Shown here: positions 47,701 through 50,295 of the stretch, piece by piece
How positions within the stretch are numbered: position 1 is the first letter of the stretch
How the letters are laid out: every line of letters begins with the position of its first letter
Assembly: GCF_964340395.1 (NCBI RefSeq)
Contig: NC_135554.1
Coordinates: 11,901,751 to 11,965,750 of the forward strand
Reading direction: 5' to 3'
From: Glandiceps talaboti
Taxonomy: Eukaryota; Hemichordata; Enteropneusta; Spengelidae
DNA: 64,000 bases
The notes under the pieces: generated by a model
Seen by the model: the letters and a program-made list of their open reading frames with translations, nothing else
Told to the model about the DNA's origin: nothing
The model's database searches: none
Translations under genes and position numbers: made by a program

Positions 47701-50295
47701 GATACGATCCAATATGGCCGCCTGGCAGCCATTTTGTTTGCGATTTTTCCATGTCCAAAGCCATAACTCAGACATGCCTGAACAGATCTCGTTCAAAGTT
47801 GATATTATGACAGTGTTCTATGACATGCATGTGCATTTTTGTCGTGATACGACCCCCCCATACCCGACCCATCCTTTATTGTTGTAGGCATGTTCCATGT
47901 CCAACAAGCAGACACAACATATCTAAGTCTGTTTGATTTAGGTTCACAAGTGTTGTTGCGTGATCCTTAAAACCCAATCATAGTGGGGACTACATGTATG
48001 TCATTCTCAATGACTTGTTTTTTTTCAAACCAATCATTTCGGAAACTCAATTTGCAAACGACATTAATCGTTGTTGTCATTGATGTCATTACAACTGGTT
48101 AGTGAGACAGCGATTGAAGCAAAATCACAGATCACGATGTAAACGGGCTACAAACTATCTTGACTTTGTTGATGACTCACCTTGAAACAAACAAATAGAA
48201 CACCACCTTGACTAATAACAAATGCAAGTAATTCTCACATTTGCTTGAACATAAAATGAAACTAGAGCAAAATAGAGAAGTGACAAATTTCATCCGAGTT
48301 TGAATGCCAAATTATAGGCAGAAGACAGGACCAGTACCAGTATGTACCTATGCGAACCCAACTTTGTAATGTTTGTGTACCGTATTAGTACATACTATTA
48401 CCCCACTTTGTGCTGAGAAAATCAAGCAGAAAGACAGAGTGACATGATTAGGTGTTAGAGTGGCCTTTTAGTTTTAATTTATAGTTAGGATAACATTTTT
48501 ACTAAGCCATGATTCTTAAAGGCCTAGTGGGCATTAGGATTAAAATCTAGGTCTGGAAAAATTTGTCTGACAAAGCTATAAAGTTGGTGCTGAACAAATG
48601 AATAATGCTGTTAATCTCCCCACTGATAGATAACACTAATGCAAAAACCTAGGTTTGAATCACAAGTGTTTACAGGTGCCCCCACATTGTGTTCGTTGCC
48701 TCATGATAGATCCACCACTGGTTAATGACTCGTTAACCAAACTGAGTGTACATTTACAGGGAAAGCTGGAGTGTTAACAAAAGAAGATATACCAGAGGAA
48801 CTTGACGCAGAAGATTCACAGTAAGTTTATATCTATATTAATTGATTGATAAAGTTATTAAAAGTGGCCACATGGATAAGGATTGGGTAATCTATATATT
48901 TTGTATTTTTAATTTATAAAACAATAATATCATGCCCTTCCTACCTGAAAAATCGATGTGAAACAACATAGACCAAGACTTTTTTTGTAACTCAATACAG
49001 TGCAAAAAGCTAAAAAAAAATGTGCAAAACATTTATTATTGTACATGCAATAACAAGCATTTTACACATTGATTTGTAATTTATTGAGTTACAAAGAAAG
49101 ACTTGGCATATGTTGATTCACATTTATTTTTTCAAGTAGGAAACCATGATAAAATTGTTTTATAAATTGAAAGTACAAAAAGTAAATACCCAATCTTCAT
49201 CTATATGGCCTAGAATTGATATAAAGAATCAACACAGTTGAGGTATTCAAAACTGAAGTTACCTTGATATAACACTGTATTTGCCATAATGTAACACATT
49301 GACATTCATGTATAAATCACAATGTTTTCAGTAGATGCAGACACTCACATAATATGTAATTACTACCAAACTAGAGTGATCTTAGAGTTTCAAATCGGCA
49401 GCATGATGTTTTCACGTCTCTCACGATGCTTTTTGTTACAAAATACATAAAACAAACTACAGACATTGATAGAACGCAAACATATAAAGTGATACATTTT
49501 GTCTCACTGTGATCACAAATCACCATCACTGTCAGATGAAACAAGGAAGATTAAAACACAAAATGGTTTATTTACATGTGTGTTAACAATGAGATAAAAT
49601 GTGATATTTCATGTACATGCCTGTCCATAGCAAAAAATATGTGAGGTGTAACATGATATAATAATAATTAAATGTTATTCCCCCAATATAATATTTTTCT
49701 TCGTTCAGGCAAGGGAAATACAAGTGACCTAAGGGGCCTTTGTCAGTACTCGTCTAGTGACTCGTAGTGACAACCCTTAGGTCACAAATATTTTCCAGCT
49801 GAATGAAGAAAAATATTGGAGAATAACATAATTATATCAACACCAGTAATATCAAAGAAAAATCGGGGAAAAGTAATGACAAATTTATAACATTCTGACT
49901 CATATTTTGAACACAGCAAGACCAGTGATGTAGACACGCATTGTCATGACATAGACATGCATATTGCGACGTAGAGCGACCACAGTATATATATATACCA
50001 TATTTTTTTGTTCAACTTGACTCGTGCATGGTATAATATTAATATACAGTAACATAATATCATTAAAAGTGGCCAATGATGGCGTTTTTCATAATAATTG
50101 CCTCTTATTTTATTTTCCATCAGAAATGCCTATTCCTTTATGAACCCAGTTCGAGTGACCACGAATGGTAATAAGGATCCTGTACTGATTGGAGAAGAAG
50201 TAGATTTAAGAGAGTCAGGTGTTGATAATAATTTGGCTGCTGCAGTGTCAACAGATGATGTGAAAATAGAAGACAATTCAACCACTGCACTTTAA
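1..50295 (+). CDS. Giant CUB / C-type lectin / fibronectin III transmembrane receptor (5' partial, 42 exons)
   Basis: Joined from exons 1-178, 575-794, 1418-1602, 1899-2063, 2504-2689, 3137-3363, 4483-4603, 5177-5359, 6206-6406, 7310-7609, 7903-8027, 8534-8801, 9333-9734, 10247-10612, 11154-11365, 12245-12371, 12810-13175, 14069-14491, 14894-15052, 15538-15732, 16253-16467, 17456-17579, 18477-18662, 19148-19351, 20045-20344, 20769-20987, 21401-21568, 22034-22441, 23218-23559, 24223-24440, 25509-25626, 26351-26773, 27209-27309, 31602-31923, 32257-32428, 32783-32967, 33479-33594, 34149-34258, 35628-35939, 44391-44485, 48760-48820 and 50124-50295. All introns are GT-AG and phases match at every junction; the total is 9,180 nt, stop TAA at 50293. 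Every intron between domains is phase 1, as in shuffled extracellular modules. Order: CUB0-3, lectin 1, FN3-1, CUB4-11, lectin 2, FN3-2, CUB12-18, SEA-like module, TM, tail. The signal peptide is outside the window. Probably a surface recognition or adhesion receptor; ligand unknown. Confidence 0.9.
575..1602 (+). CDS. CUB1 with proline/threonine-rich linker (2 exons)
   Basis: Exons 575-794 and 1418-1602, residues 60-194. A Pro/Thr-rich linker leads to CGG, the SPNYPDDY motif and CDW. The second exon gives FDYLEIGDG and FVTDES. Only the first CUB cysteine pair is present. The calcium triad is E in FHTE, D in FDY and D in TDES. The internal intron is phase 2, just after FHTER. The corresponding domain in the second super-repeat (CUB9) has no intron here. 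B-type cassette position. Confidence 0.88.
1899..2689 (+). CDS. CUB2 (2 exons)
   Basis: Exons 1899-2063 and 2504-2689, residues 195-311. Starts GCEG, then IPSGGHVTVESPYY, CQW and FETE, with the phase-1 intron directly before ELHYDWVDIG. The second half has LLHMSG and WMTFTSDWN. CUB10 shares the same IP-x-GG opening and the same phase-1 intron at the same codon, so the two are duplicates (C-type position). One disulfide only; calcium triad E/D/D intact. Confidence 0.88.
2367..2403. repeat. (AATC)n microsatellite
   Basis: About nine AATC/GATC units in the intron inside CUB2. Confidence 0.9.
3137..4603 (+). CDS. CUB3 (2 exons), precedes first lectin domain
   Basis: Exons 3137-3363 and 4483-4603, residues 312-427. 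Reads DGCLTETL, SPMYPANYPHN, CIWII, FELEDRYDNLLIG, then after a phase-0 intron TLTGSDLP and WLRFQSDFT. The phase-0 intron just before (T/D/E)LTG recurs in CUB7, CUB11 and CUB15, which marks the D-type member of each four-CUB cassette. The 1.1-kb intron 3364-4482 shows nothing recognisable. Confidence 0.87.
3364..4482. other. Intron without recognisable content
   Basis: 1.1-kb intron inside CUB3. Open frames here are short and lack coding character. No repeat family seen elsewhere in the window was recognised. Confidence 0.6.
5177..6406 (+). CDS. C-type lectin-like domain 1 (2 exons)
   Basis: Exons 5177-5359 and 6206-6406, residues 428-555. Shows the long-form fold: CPDDYEFG, HCYKF, the helix WDDARDDC, LVVIETEDELDYI, FWIG at the intron, then WRWTDC, WQLSNWAGGQPTNGPNEDC, QWADQDC and YAFVCE. 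The sugar/calcium loop reads QPT instead of EPN or QPD, but the nearby glutamate and a WND-like WAD remain, so calcium binding is possible and sugar specificity cannot be predicted. The intron after WIG is phase 1, as in lectin 2. Confidence 0.9.
6462..6740. repeat. Dispersed foldback repeat, copy 1
   Basis: Contains ATGAATATTCATGAC and its inverted match about 45 bp later (GTCATGAATATTCAT), flanked by GTTGAAT/GTTCAAC, followed by a block (CCCATGAGGCAATGTGGCCC) that occurs inverted at 26908-26935. The second locus (26870-27065) also has the GAATATT hairpin. A small non-autonomous element family. Confidence 0.55.
7310..7609 (+). CDS. Fibronectin type III domain 1
   Basis: A single 300-nt exon flanked by phase-1 introns, residues 556-655. 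Typical FN3 landmarks: SSIHVTWD in strand B, a cysteine then IGYRVKYHRLDW in strand C, LINLQSSTWYMIYVAA (L-x-x-STxY) in strands E-F, and GNPVQTHE at the end. FN3-2 at 20045-20344 has the same exon size, phase and landmarks. It acts as a spacer between lectin 1 and the next CUB cassette. Confidence 0.88.
7903..8801 (+). CDS. CUB4 with proline-rich linker (2 exons)
   Basis: Exons 7903-8027 and 8534-8801, residues 656-786. Linker APTPPAQKP, then CGGEYI, SPNYPGNYNNDE, a phase-0 intron, YCEW, LRTEHRYDWLDIGEG, and WISFSTDHS. A-type position. The partner CUB12 lacks this intron and has a different one after VDL. CUB17 has an intron at the CUB4 position. One disulfide; calcium triad intact. Confidence 0.88.
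9333..9734 (+). CDS. CUB5, single exon, with one extra cysteine
   Basis: Residues 787-920. Linker PPTEKPVPTEPAP, CGGNITISEG, SPNYPANYDND, CLW, FYTEYCHDWLEIGNG, WMTFITDYS and QGFYLL. The cysteine in EYCHDW sits where the canonical third CUB cysteine would be, but no fourth cysteine follows, so it should be free or pair elsewhere. B-type position, paired with CUB13 (also single-exon). Confidence 0.9.
9780..10090. repeat. Dispersed repeat family H, copy 1
   Basis: Shares a roughly 300-bp block with 35160-35500: TTTCTAATATCATTTTCT, TTTTAAATATT, CATAACTAT, CAACTTTGCATTA and GAACAAACTC all occur in the same order in both. The function is unknown; it behaves like a non-autonomous transposon copy in an intron. 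Confidence 0.6.
10247..10612 (+). CDS. CUB6, single exon
   Basis: Residues 921-1042. Reads EEECGYHITLPS, ETITTPNHPDHYNSND, CKW, FDLEANFDWLEIGEG, YRLTGTT, WTLFTSDGS and GFNITF. C-type position, matching CUB14. One disulfide; calcium triad E/D/D intact. The following 541-bp intron holds poly(A) runs only. Confidence 0.9.
11154..12371 (+). CDS. CUB7 (2 exons)
   Basis: Exons 11154-11365 and 12245-12371, residues 1043-1155. Reads CGGHFTAEVG, SPVYPHPYPHG, CTWTI, FGTEEGFDHLYIGEG, then after a phase-0 intron DLTGSELP, WLQFISDTT and GFDLTYSE. The phase-0 intron marks it as D-type (with CUB3, 11, 15). The 0.9-kb intron carries one copy of palindromic repeat family B. Confidence 0.88.
11680..11918. repeat. 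Palindromic repeat family B, copy 1
   Basis: Ends are inverted copies of each other: ACACCAAAGTAAAGCA at left and GTGCTTTACTTCAGTG at right. Inside, TATCAAGTGTAAAAGTATAC is mirrored by GTATACTTTTATACTTGATA. Length about 240 bp, a MITE-like structure. Related copies at 15820-16130, 41090-41160 and 41618-41910. Confidence 0.7.
12810..13175 (+). CDS. CUB8, single exon
   Basis: Residues 1156-1277; first domain of the second ten-domain unit. Reads DCSGNITLKENG, SANYPTSYYNN, CEWNI, FQTERFHDWVDIGYG, STRIRHTSGDYLP, WITFYTDDS and GFLLEIEEYE. Very similar in its second half to the CUB0 fragment at the window start. The intronic sequence just upstream (12638-12809) is open in the same frame but lacks coding character; the acceptor at 12808-12809 fits the phase. 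Confidence 0.9.
14069..14491 (+). CDS. CUB9 with Pro/Thr linker, single exon
   Basis: Residues 1278-1418. The linker contains a short run of threonines and prolines before CGGFIEL. Then SPGYPYNDYPND, CEW, FKTERLVDYLEYGNG, the basic VRRRSGTWP, WFKFVTDHS and GFFIQL. B-type; CUB1 has the same basic turn (RRTRHKKHTG) but is split by an intron that this copy lacks. Confidence 0.9.
14894..15732 (+). CDS. CUB10 (2 exons)
   Basis: Exons 14894-15052 and 15538-15732, residues 1419-1536. Reads DCIEHVSIPAGG, ETPDYSGTGYENN, CQW, FNTE, a phase-1 intron, EWFDWMDLGTG, STRVLHVSGDALN, WLTFTSDRT and GFQIQFYDD. C-type, partner of CUB2. One disulfide and an intact triad. At the acceptor two adjacent AG dinucleotides (15536-15539) are possible; the first keeps the frame. 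Confidence 0.88.
15820..16130. repeat. Palindromic repeat family B, copy 2 plus partial copy
   Basis: Carries the inverted pair TATCAAGTATAGAAGTATAC / TACTTTTACACTTGATAT. A second right-hand half (ACGGTATACTTTTACACTTA) follows directly at 16042-16130, so the element is partly duplicated in the intron before CUB11. Confidence 0.65.
16253..17579 (+). CDS. CUB11 (2 exons), precedes second lectin domain
   Basis: Exons 16253-16467 and 17456-17579, residues 1537-1649. Reads VCNSTHFTTTPG, SPYYPNLYAHN, CLWTI, FNVEFGYDKLYVTEAD, then after a phase-0 intron ELTGVIPQ, LRFKTDWT and GFRITFDSD. D-type. The IGxG turn found in most of these CUBs is replaced by VTEAD. The 1-kb intron holds one copy of palindromic family A (17026-17266). 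Confidence 0.86.
17026..17266. repeat. Palindromic repeat family A (MITE-like), copy 1
   Basis: Left end ATGGCCATGTGGATGAAGAT is the inverted match of right end ATCCTCATCCATATGGCCAC. Internal arms (TAAAACAATTGTATCATGG) are shared with the other copies at 25045, 38746 and 48858. This copy lacks part of the right arm. Confidence 0.75.
17611..17952 (+). mobile_element. tRNA-derived SINE
   Basis: Begins with a tRNA-like head: box A-like TGGTTAGAGTGGTCGGCTTG and box B-like GGTTCATGATC 20 nt further on. A body of about 250 bp ends in AAGCACTTTGAGCAC and GGACAGCGCTACATAACAAA, a tail type common in animal SINEs. A truncated head copy sits at 31973-32060 and a tail copy at 25886-25992. The box B has drifted, so this is not a functional tRNA gene. 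Confidence 0.75.
18477..19351 (+). CDS. C-type lectin-like domain 2 (2 exons), degenerate sugar site
   Basis: Exons 18477-18662 and 19148-19351, residues 1650-1779. Reads CPDGYDAG, CYRFVEEEG, WHDARLEC, LVIVNDEEELDYL, FWIG, then WEHDWLWIDC, QWNGDVPTDPNDVGDEMC, NWTGYEC and FYICELN. The EPN/QPD loop is VPT and the WND motif is replaced by NWTG, so the canonical calcium/sugar site is lost; a protein-binding or structural role is more likely. Same exon plan and phase as lectin 1. Confidence 0.9.
20045..20344 (+). CDS. Fibronectin type III domain 2
   Basis: A single 300-nt phase 1-1 exon, residues 1780-1879. Landmarks: SAIYINWDAPEYSCDIMGYNISYE (split here by the strand B-C turn), LMDLLADTTYVITVRS for strands E-F, and a final strand before the linker. 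Same length and intron phases as FN3-1, with the same cysteine before MGY / IGY. This is the second-copy partner in the ten-domain super-repeat. Confidence 0.88.
20769..21568 (+). CDS. CUB12 with proline-rich linker (2 exons)
   Basis: Exons 20769-20987 and 21401-21568, residues 1880-2008. Linker PKPTQPAEPTPKS, CGGHFTIKPG, SPGYPGHYGNNE, YCEW, FDTEYGYDFVDL, a phase-1 intron, GNGDDPSD, RRLSGSLD, WLVFTSDGS and GFVFEFEE. A-type after FN3-2, as CUB4 follows FN3-1, but the internal intron has a different place and phase from CUB4. Confidence 0.88.
21590..21950. repeat. Pyrimidine-rich minisatellite, ~28-bp unit
   Basis: Around ten copies of a unit close to TTACCATTCTTCCTGTCCAG with ATACTTAC-type spacers fill most of the intron between the second CUB12 exon and CUB13. 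Unit length varies (about 26-32 bp). It begins about 20 bp after the donor. Confidence 0.85.
22034..22441 (+). CDS. CUB13 with proline-rich linker, single exon
   Basis: Residues 2009-2144. The linker ends TIAPSPAP, then CGGNVTVFDE, SPNYPSHYDNN, CLW, FETEAAFDWVTMGTG, WMTLTTDHT and GFSITFQE. B-type, partner of CUB5 in exon plan but without its extra cysteine. One disulfide; calcium triad intact. The preceding intron contains a minisatellite. Confidence 0.9.
23218..23559 (+). CDS. CUB14, single exon
   Basis: Residues 2145-2258. Reads DCGGSFIIPPGGHVGIF, SPNYPAQYDNN, CEWII, FHTEDQYDWVDMGSG, LKHMTGHYP, WVTFISDGS and GFSIEFSE. C-type by its IPPGGHV opening (compare IPSGGHV in CUB2 and IPAGGSV in CUB10). 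Calcium triad intact. Confidence 0.9.
24223..25626 (+). CDS. CUB15 (2 exons)
   Basis: Exons 24223-24440 and 25509-25626, residues 2259-2370. Reads DDVCGTEHL, SPNFPNNYPNS, CVWII, FETEAGFDWLIIGNG, then after a phase-0 intron RFTGSELP, WLRFSTDYS and GWFLLYEG. D-type by intron. It closes the second ten-domain unit. The intron holds a foldback around 24755-24868 and a palindromic family A copy at 25045-25414. Confidence 0.88.
24755..24868. repeat. Foldback hairpin
   Basis: TTTACAGCCCAGATATGGGT and, inverted about 80 bp later, ACCCATATCCAGGCCGTAAA. The arms pair with few mismatches. In the intron of CUB15. Confidence 0.65.
25045..25414. repeat. Palindromic repeat family A, copy 2
   Basis: Starts TTAAAGTGGTCATATGGATG and ends CATCCATATGGCCAGTGGCAC, then TTTAA. 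Arms of roughly 170 bp fold back on each other around a centre near 25225. No coding capacity. Confidence 0.75.
25731..26000. repeat. Repeat family C fragment followed by SINE tail and (TTA)n
   Basis: ACTACCAAACCAGAGTGA and the AATACAGACACTGATAG block are shared with 30793-31070 and 49352-49645. From 25886 the GTGTGGGAAAGCGCTACATA string matches the end of the SINE at 17611-17952, followed by a TTA microsatellite (25945-25990). Confidence 0.6.
26239..26276. repeat. (ACAG)n microsatellite
   Basis: Nine ACAG/ATAG units about 75 bp upstream of the CUB16 acceptor. Confidence 0.9.
26351..26773 (+). CDS. CUB16, single exon, calcium site lost, extra cysteines
   Basis: Residues 2371-2511. A Pro/Thr linker leads to CTPCGGILED, then ISCPYPDGSYCEW, FDISSGFDWLYIGHG, LQQLTGTKGD and WIVFESSQI. 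It has four cysteines, all in the N-terminal half, so two disulfides are possible but not in the classical CUB arrangement. The calcium glutamate (FDIS for FxTE) and the third aspartate (ESSQ for xTDxS) are both missing. It belongs to the diverged membrane-proximal group. Confidence 0.87.
27209..31923 (+). CDS. CUB17 (2 exons), cysteine-free, with enlarged loop
   Basis: Exons 27209-27309 and 31602-31923, residues 2512-2652, separated by a 4.3-kb phase-0 intron. Reads ISSPNWPDPYGNNM, then DILWQIILQ, FFTEENHDFLTIGSG, RLSGSLVG, a long acidic loop with ITIDDVVDEIEII, and WLAFTTDDS plus GFYLDYDS. Neither cysteine of the first CUB disulfide is present (ELTEPAG and DILW stand in their places), yet fold motifs and calcium triad are kept. 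The intron sits where CUB4 has one. Confidence 0.83.
27310..31601. other. 4.3-kb intron within CUB17
   Basis: Contains two related blocks at 27560-27775 (CTTAGCAACAGCCAA / CCATAGCAACAGTC, also similar to 2990-3090), a decayed LINE (29515-30110, minus), a family C copy (30793-31070) and a repeat shared with 50367-50600 (31149-31400, including CCCCAATAAACAC and GATTAACAAAGA). 27,800-29,500 shows nothing recognisable. Confidence 0.6.
29515..30110 (-). pseudogene. LINE reverse transcriptase remnant (CR1/Jockey-like C-terminal part)
   Basis: On the minus strand, read in pieces, I see FKALVSPHLDYASPV, then EKVQRRFTRMIPQLGG, LKLTTLETR, IRADLLEVYKLFH and VVDIWNSLPERVIVTT. These are the familiar thumb/C-terminal motifs of non-LTR retrotransposon reverse transcriptases. 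The frame is broken by stops and shifts, and the WNSLP part is duplicated (29565-29660 and 29697-29780). Inactive and 5'-truncated. Confidence 0.8.
32257..32967 (+). CDS. CUB18 (2 exons), last CUB
   Basis: Exons 32257-32428 and 32783-32967, residues 2653-2771. Reads EENCAGSDI, SPNYPDNYPNN, CVWIITLPDG, FDLEYQ, a phase-2 intron, EDYLILGSGDD, AYTGHTLP, WLRFTSDES and GFNLNYK. Its acidic turn (GSGDD) is closest to D-type CUB3. The acceptor lies just after a long CT/CA microsatellite. Confidence 0.87.
32696..32761. repeat. (CT)n(CA)n microsatellite at a splice acceptor
   Basis: About 26 CT dinucleotides, then CA repeats, ending about 20 bp before the acceptor of the second CUB18 exon; it forms the distal part of that acceptor's pyrimidine tract. 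Confidence 0.9.
33479..35844 (+). CDS. SEA/ferredoxin-like juxtamembrane module (3 exons)
   Basis: Exons 33479-33594, 34149-34258 and the first part of 35628-35939, residues 2772-2919. After a Pro/Val linker, the predicted order is a beta strand (TASIIIYN), a helix (FTDQVQQDFAQVIATVL), strands in IEFLELE and LVMDVKVQHP, a helix (LTQDQLETMLTENED) and a last strand (FDYEVVD). This alternating pattern before a TM helix resembles SEA-type ferredoxin folds, but I see no GSxxx autocleavage site. Two cysteines (DWC, AYC) may pair. The assignment rests on pattern only. Confidence 0.5.
33557..33874 (+). repeat. 53-bp tandem repeat duplicating an exon end and its splice donor
   Basis: Six copies at 33557, 33610, 33663, 33716, 33769 and 33822, each exactly 53 bp apart. 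Copy 1 covers the last 38 coding bases of exon 33479-33594 and the donor; every copy keeps TACATGG|GTGAGT. Only the first donor keeps the reading frame into the next exon. Confidence 0.92.
34552..34862. repeat. ~88-bp tandem repeat with poly-C/CA core
   Basis: Three full copies and one partial of a unit containing CATACCAGATGATTTAATTG, GAGCCGTTTGTGTTAC and a C-tract followed by CA repeats. In the intron before the TM exon. C-tract length differs between copies. Confidence 0.88.
35160..35500. repeat. Dispersed repeat family H, copy 2
   Basis: Matches 9780-10090 in order. Its right half folds back: GTGTAAACATCCACTGATC pairs with GATCAGTAGATATTTACAC. Lies about 130 bp before the TM-exon acceptor. 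Confidence 0.6.
35845..35919 (+). CDS. Single transmembrane helix
   Basis: Residues 2920-2944: about 25 uninterrupted hydrophobic residues beginning WWIILLAVIGAVV and ending IIYCI, with acidic residues before (TEDEVK) and basic ones after (RQTKID). The charge pattern gives a type I topology, with the CUB ectodomain outside. A membrane-edge cysteine (YCI) is a possible palmitoylation site. Confidence 0.92.
35920..50295 (+). CDS. Cytoplasmic tail exons with PDZ-ligand C-terminus
   Basis: The end of exon 35628-35939 plus exons 44391-44485, 48760-48820 and 50124-50295, residues 2945-3059, spread over 14 kb by introns of 8.5, 4.3 and 1.3 kb. It starts basic and aspartate-rich (HDDDSYRHRFRIHRPW), then is acidic (EDIPEELDAEDSQ). 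AYSFMNP contains a YxxPhi-type sorting signal (YSFM), and the protein ends TTAL, a class I PDZ-binding pattern (T-x-L). No kinase, ITAM or TIR domain is visible. Phases 2, 1 and 2 match at the joins. Confidence 0.85.
36032..36246. mobile_element. 215-bp element with perfect 28-bp terminal inverted repeats
   Basis: The left arm at 36032-36059 begins AAGATAGACACAAACTAAAA. The right arm at 36219-36246 is its exact reverse complement, ending TTTTAGTTTGTGTCTATCTT. The centre is unique and non-coding. MITE-like. Confidence 0.8.
36667..36995. mobile_element. ~330-bp inverted-repeat element
   Basis: Left AAAAAAGAATTGTTTCTGGTC and right GACCAGAAACAATTTTTTTT are inverted matches of about 24 bp. Non-coding interior. 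A third, partial TTGTTTCTGATCCTTTAA lies at about 37093. Confidence 0.6.
38746..39112. repeat. Palindromic repeat family A, copy 3
   Basis: TTAAAGTGGCCATATTGATG at left and CATCCATATGGCCACTTT at right. Arms pair through most of their length (for example AAAACAATTTTATCATGGCT with AGCCATGATAAAATTGTTTT). Best-preserved copy in the window. Confidence 0.8.
41618..41910. repeat. Palindromic repeat family B, copy 4, with duplicated right end
   Basis: CACCAAAGTAAAGCATTTTC at left; the right end, with AGTGCTTTACTTCAGTGTTA, occurs twice in tandem (about 41809-41834 and 41875-41900), together with AATATGAATGCTATAAACG. Confidence 0.65.
42347..42474. repeat. 66-bp tandem duplication
   Basis: Two copies of a unit with TTTTGAAAGAAATAGCAACC and GTCATGCATCAGCAT, differing at a few bases. 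Confidence 0.85.
42630..42906. repeat. Palindromic repeat family A, partial copy
   Basis: The right half (GCCATGATAAAATTGTTCTA, then ATCATCCACATAGCCACTTA) matches the other family A copies. The left half is missing or highly altered, and the middle contains an unrelated GC-richer patch (GCCGCGACGGGGCG). Confidence 0.6.
42985..43150. repeat. Long near-perfect hairpin (arms ~70 bp)
   Basis: Left arm GTATAAGTATGTTATTTGCC, then CATCTTGCTGC and GGTAATTTTTCCGGTA; right arm TACCGGAAAAATTACC, GCAGCAAGATATGGAA and GGCAAATAACATATAC. The loop is short and GC-rich (CGGCTGGCCTCCGGCTC). Strong foldback; no coding function. Confidence 0.85.
47100..47870. repeat. 151-bp tandem repeat array
   Basis: GAACAGATCTCATTCAAA recurs at spacings of 152, 151 and 151 bp (from about 47329), with TATGGCCGCC and AGCCATTTTGTTTGC in every unit; about five units. 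It opens with (TCTG/TCCG)n near 47127. Long open frames cross it on + and -, but they shift between units and contain no protein motif. Confidence 0.88.
47879..48328 (+). repeat. Duplicated block, copy 1 (second copy at 52715-53156)
   Basis: About 440 bp nearly identical to 52715-53156 in direct orientation. Shared stretches include CAACAAGCAGACACAACATA, AAACGACATTAATCGTTG and AATGCCAAATTATAGGCAGA. Small indels and a few substitutions. Non-coding. Confidence 0.92.
48858..49210. repeat. Palindromic repeat family A, copy 4
   Basis: TTAAAAGTGGCCACATGGAT at left and CAATCTTCATCTATATGGCC at right, with the ACCATGATAAAATTGTTTTA arm. A lone end of the same family (TTAAAAGTGGCCAATGATGG) is near 50064. 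Confidence 0.75.
49352..49645. repeat. Repeat family C, copy 3
   Basis: TTACTACCAAACTAGAGTGA, TCTCACGATGCTTTTTGTTA and ACAGACATTGATAG match 25731-25860 and 30793-31070 in order. The two halves are partly inverted copies of each other. Confidence 0.6.
49683..49819. repeat. Palindromic repeat family G, copy 1
   Basis: AATATTTTTCTTCGTTCAG at left is mirrored by CTGAATGAAGAAAAATATT at right. Inside, GTGACCTAAGG mirrors CCTTAGGTCAC. A second, decayed copy at 60106-60220 shares ACTCGTCTAG(T/C)GACTCGTA. Confidence 0.75.

Larger units (their letters stand above)
44486..48759. other. 4.3-kb intron in the cytoplasmic-tail region
   Basis: Holds a poly(T)/poly(G) tract (44540-44628), a poly(A) tract (about 45839-45859), the 151-bp tandem array (47100-47870) and the first copy of a duplicated block (47879-48328). 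No exon recognised in 44,640-47,060. Confidence 0.6.

Noticed and set aside
47109-47887. Overlapping open frames of up to 135 codons
   Set aside because: They fall on a 151-bp tandem array; the period is not a multiple of three and no domain is visible.
1-50295. Two or more separate tandem CUB genes
   Set aside because: All 42 exons join with matching phases and a total length divisible by three. There is no internal start, stop, signal peptide or second transmembrane helix.
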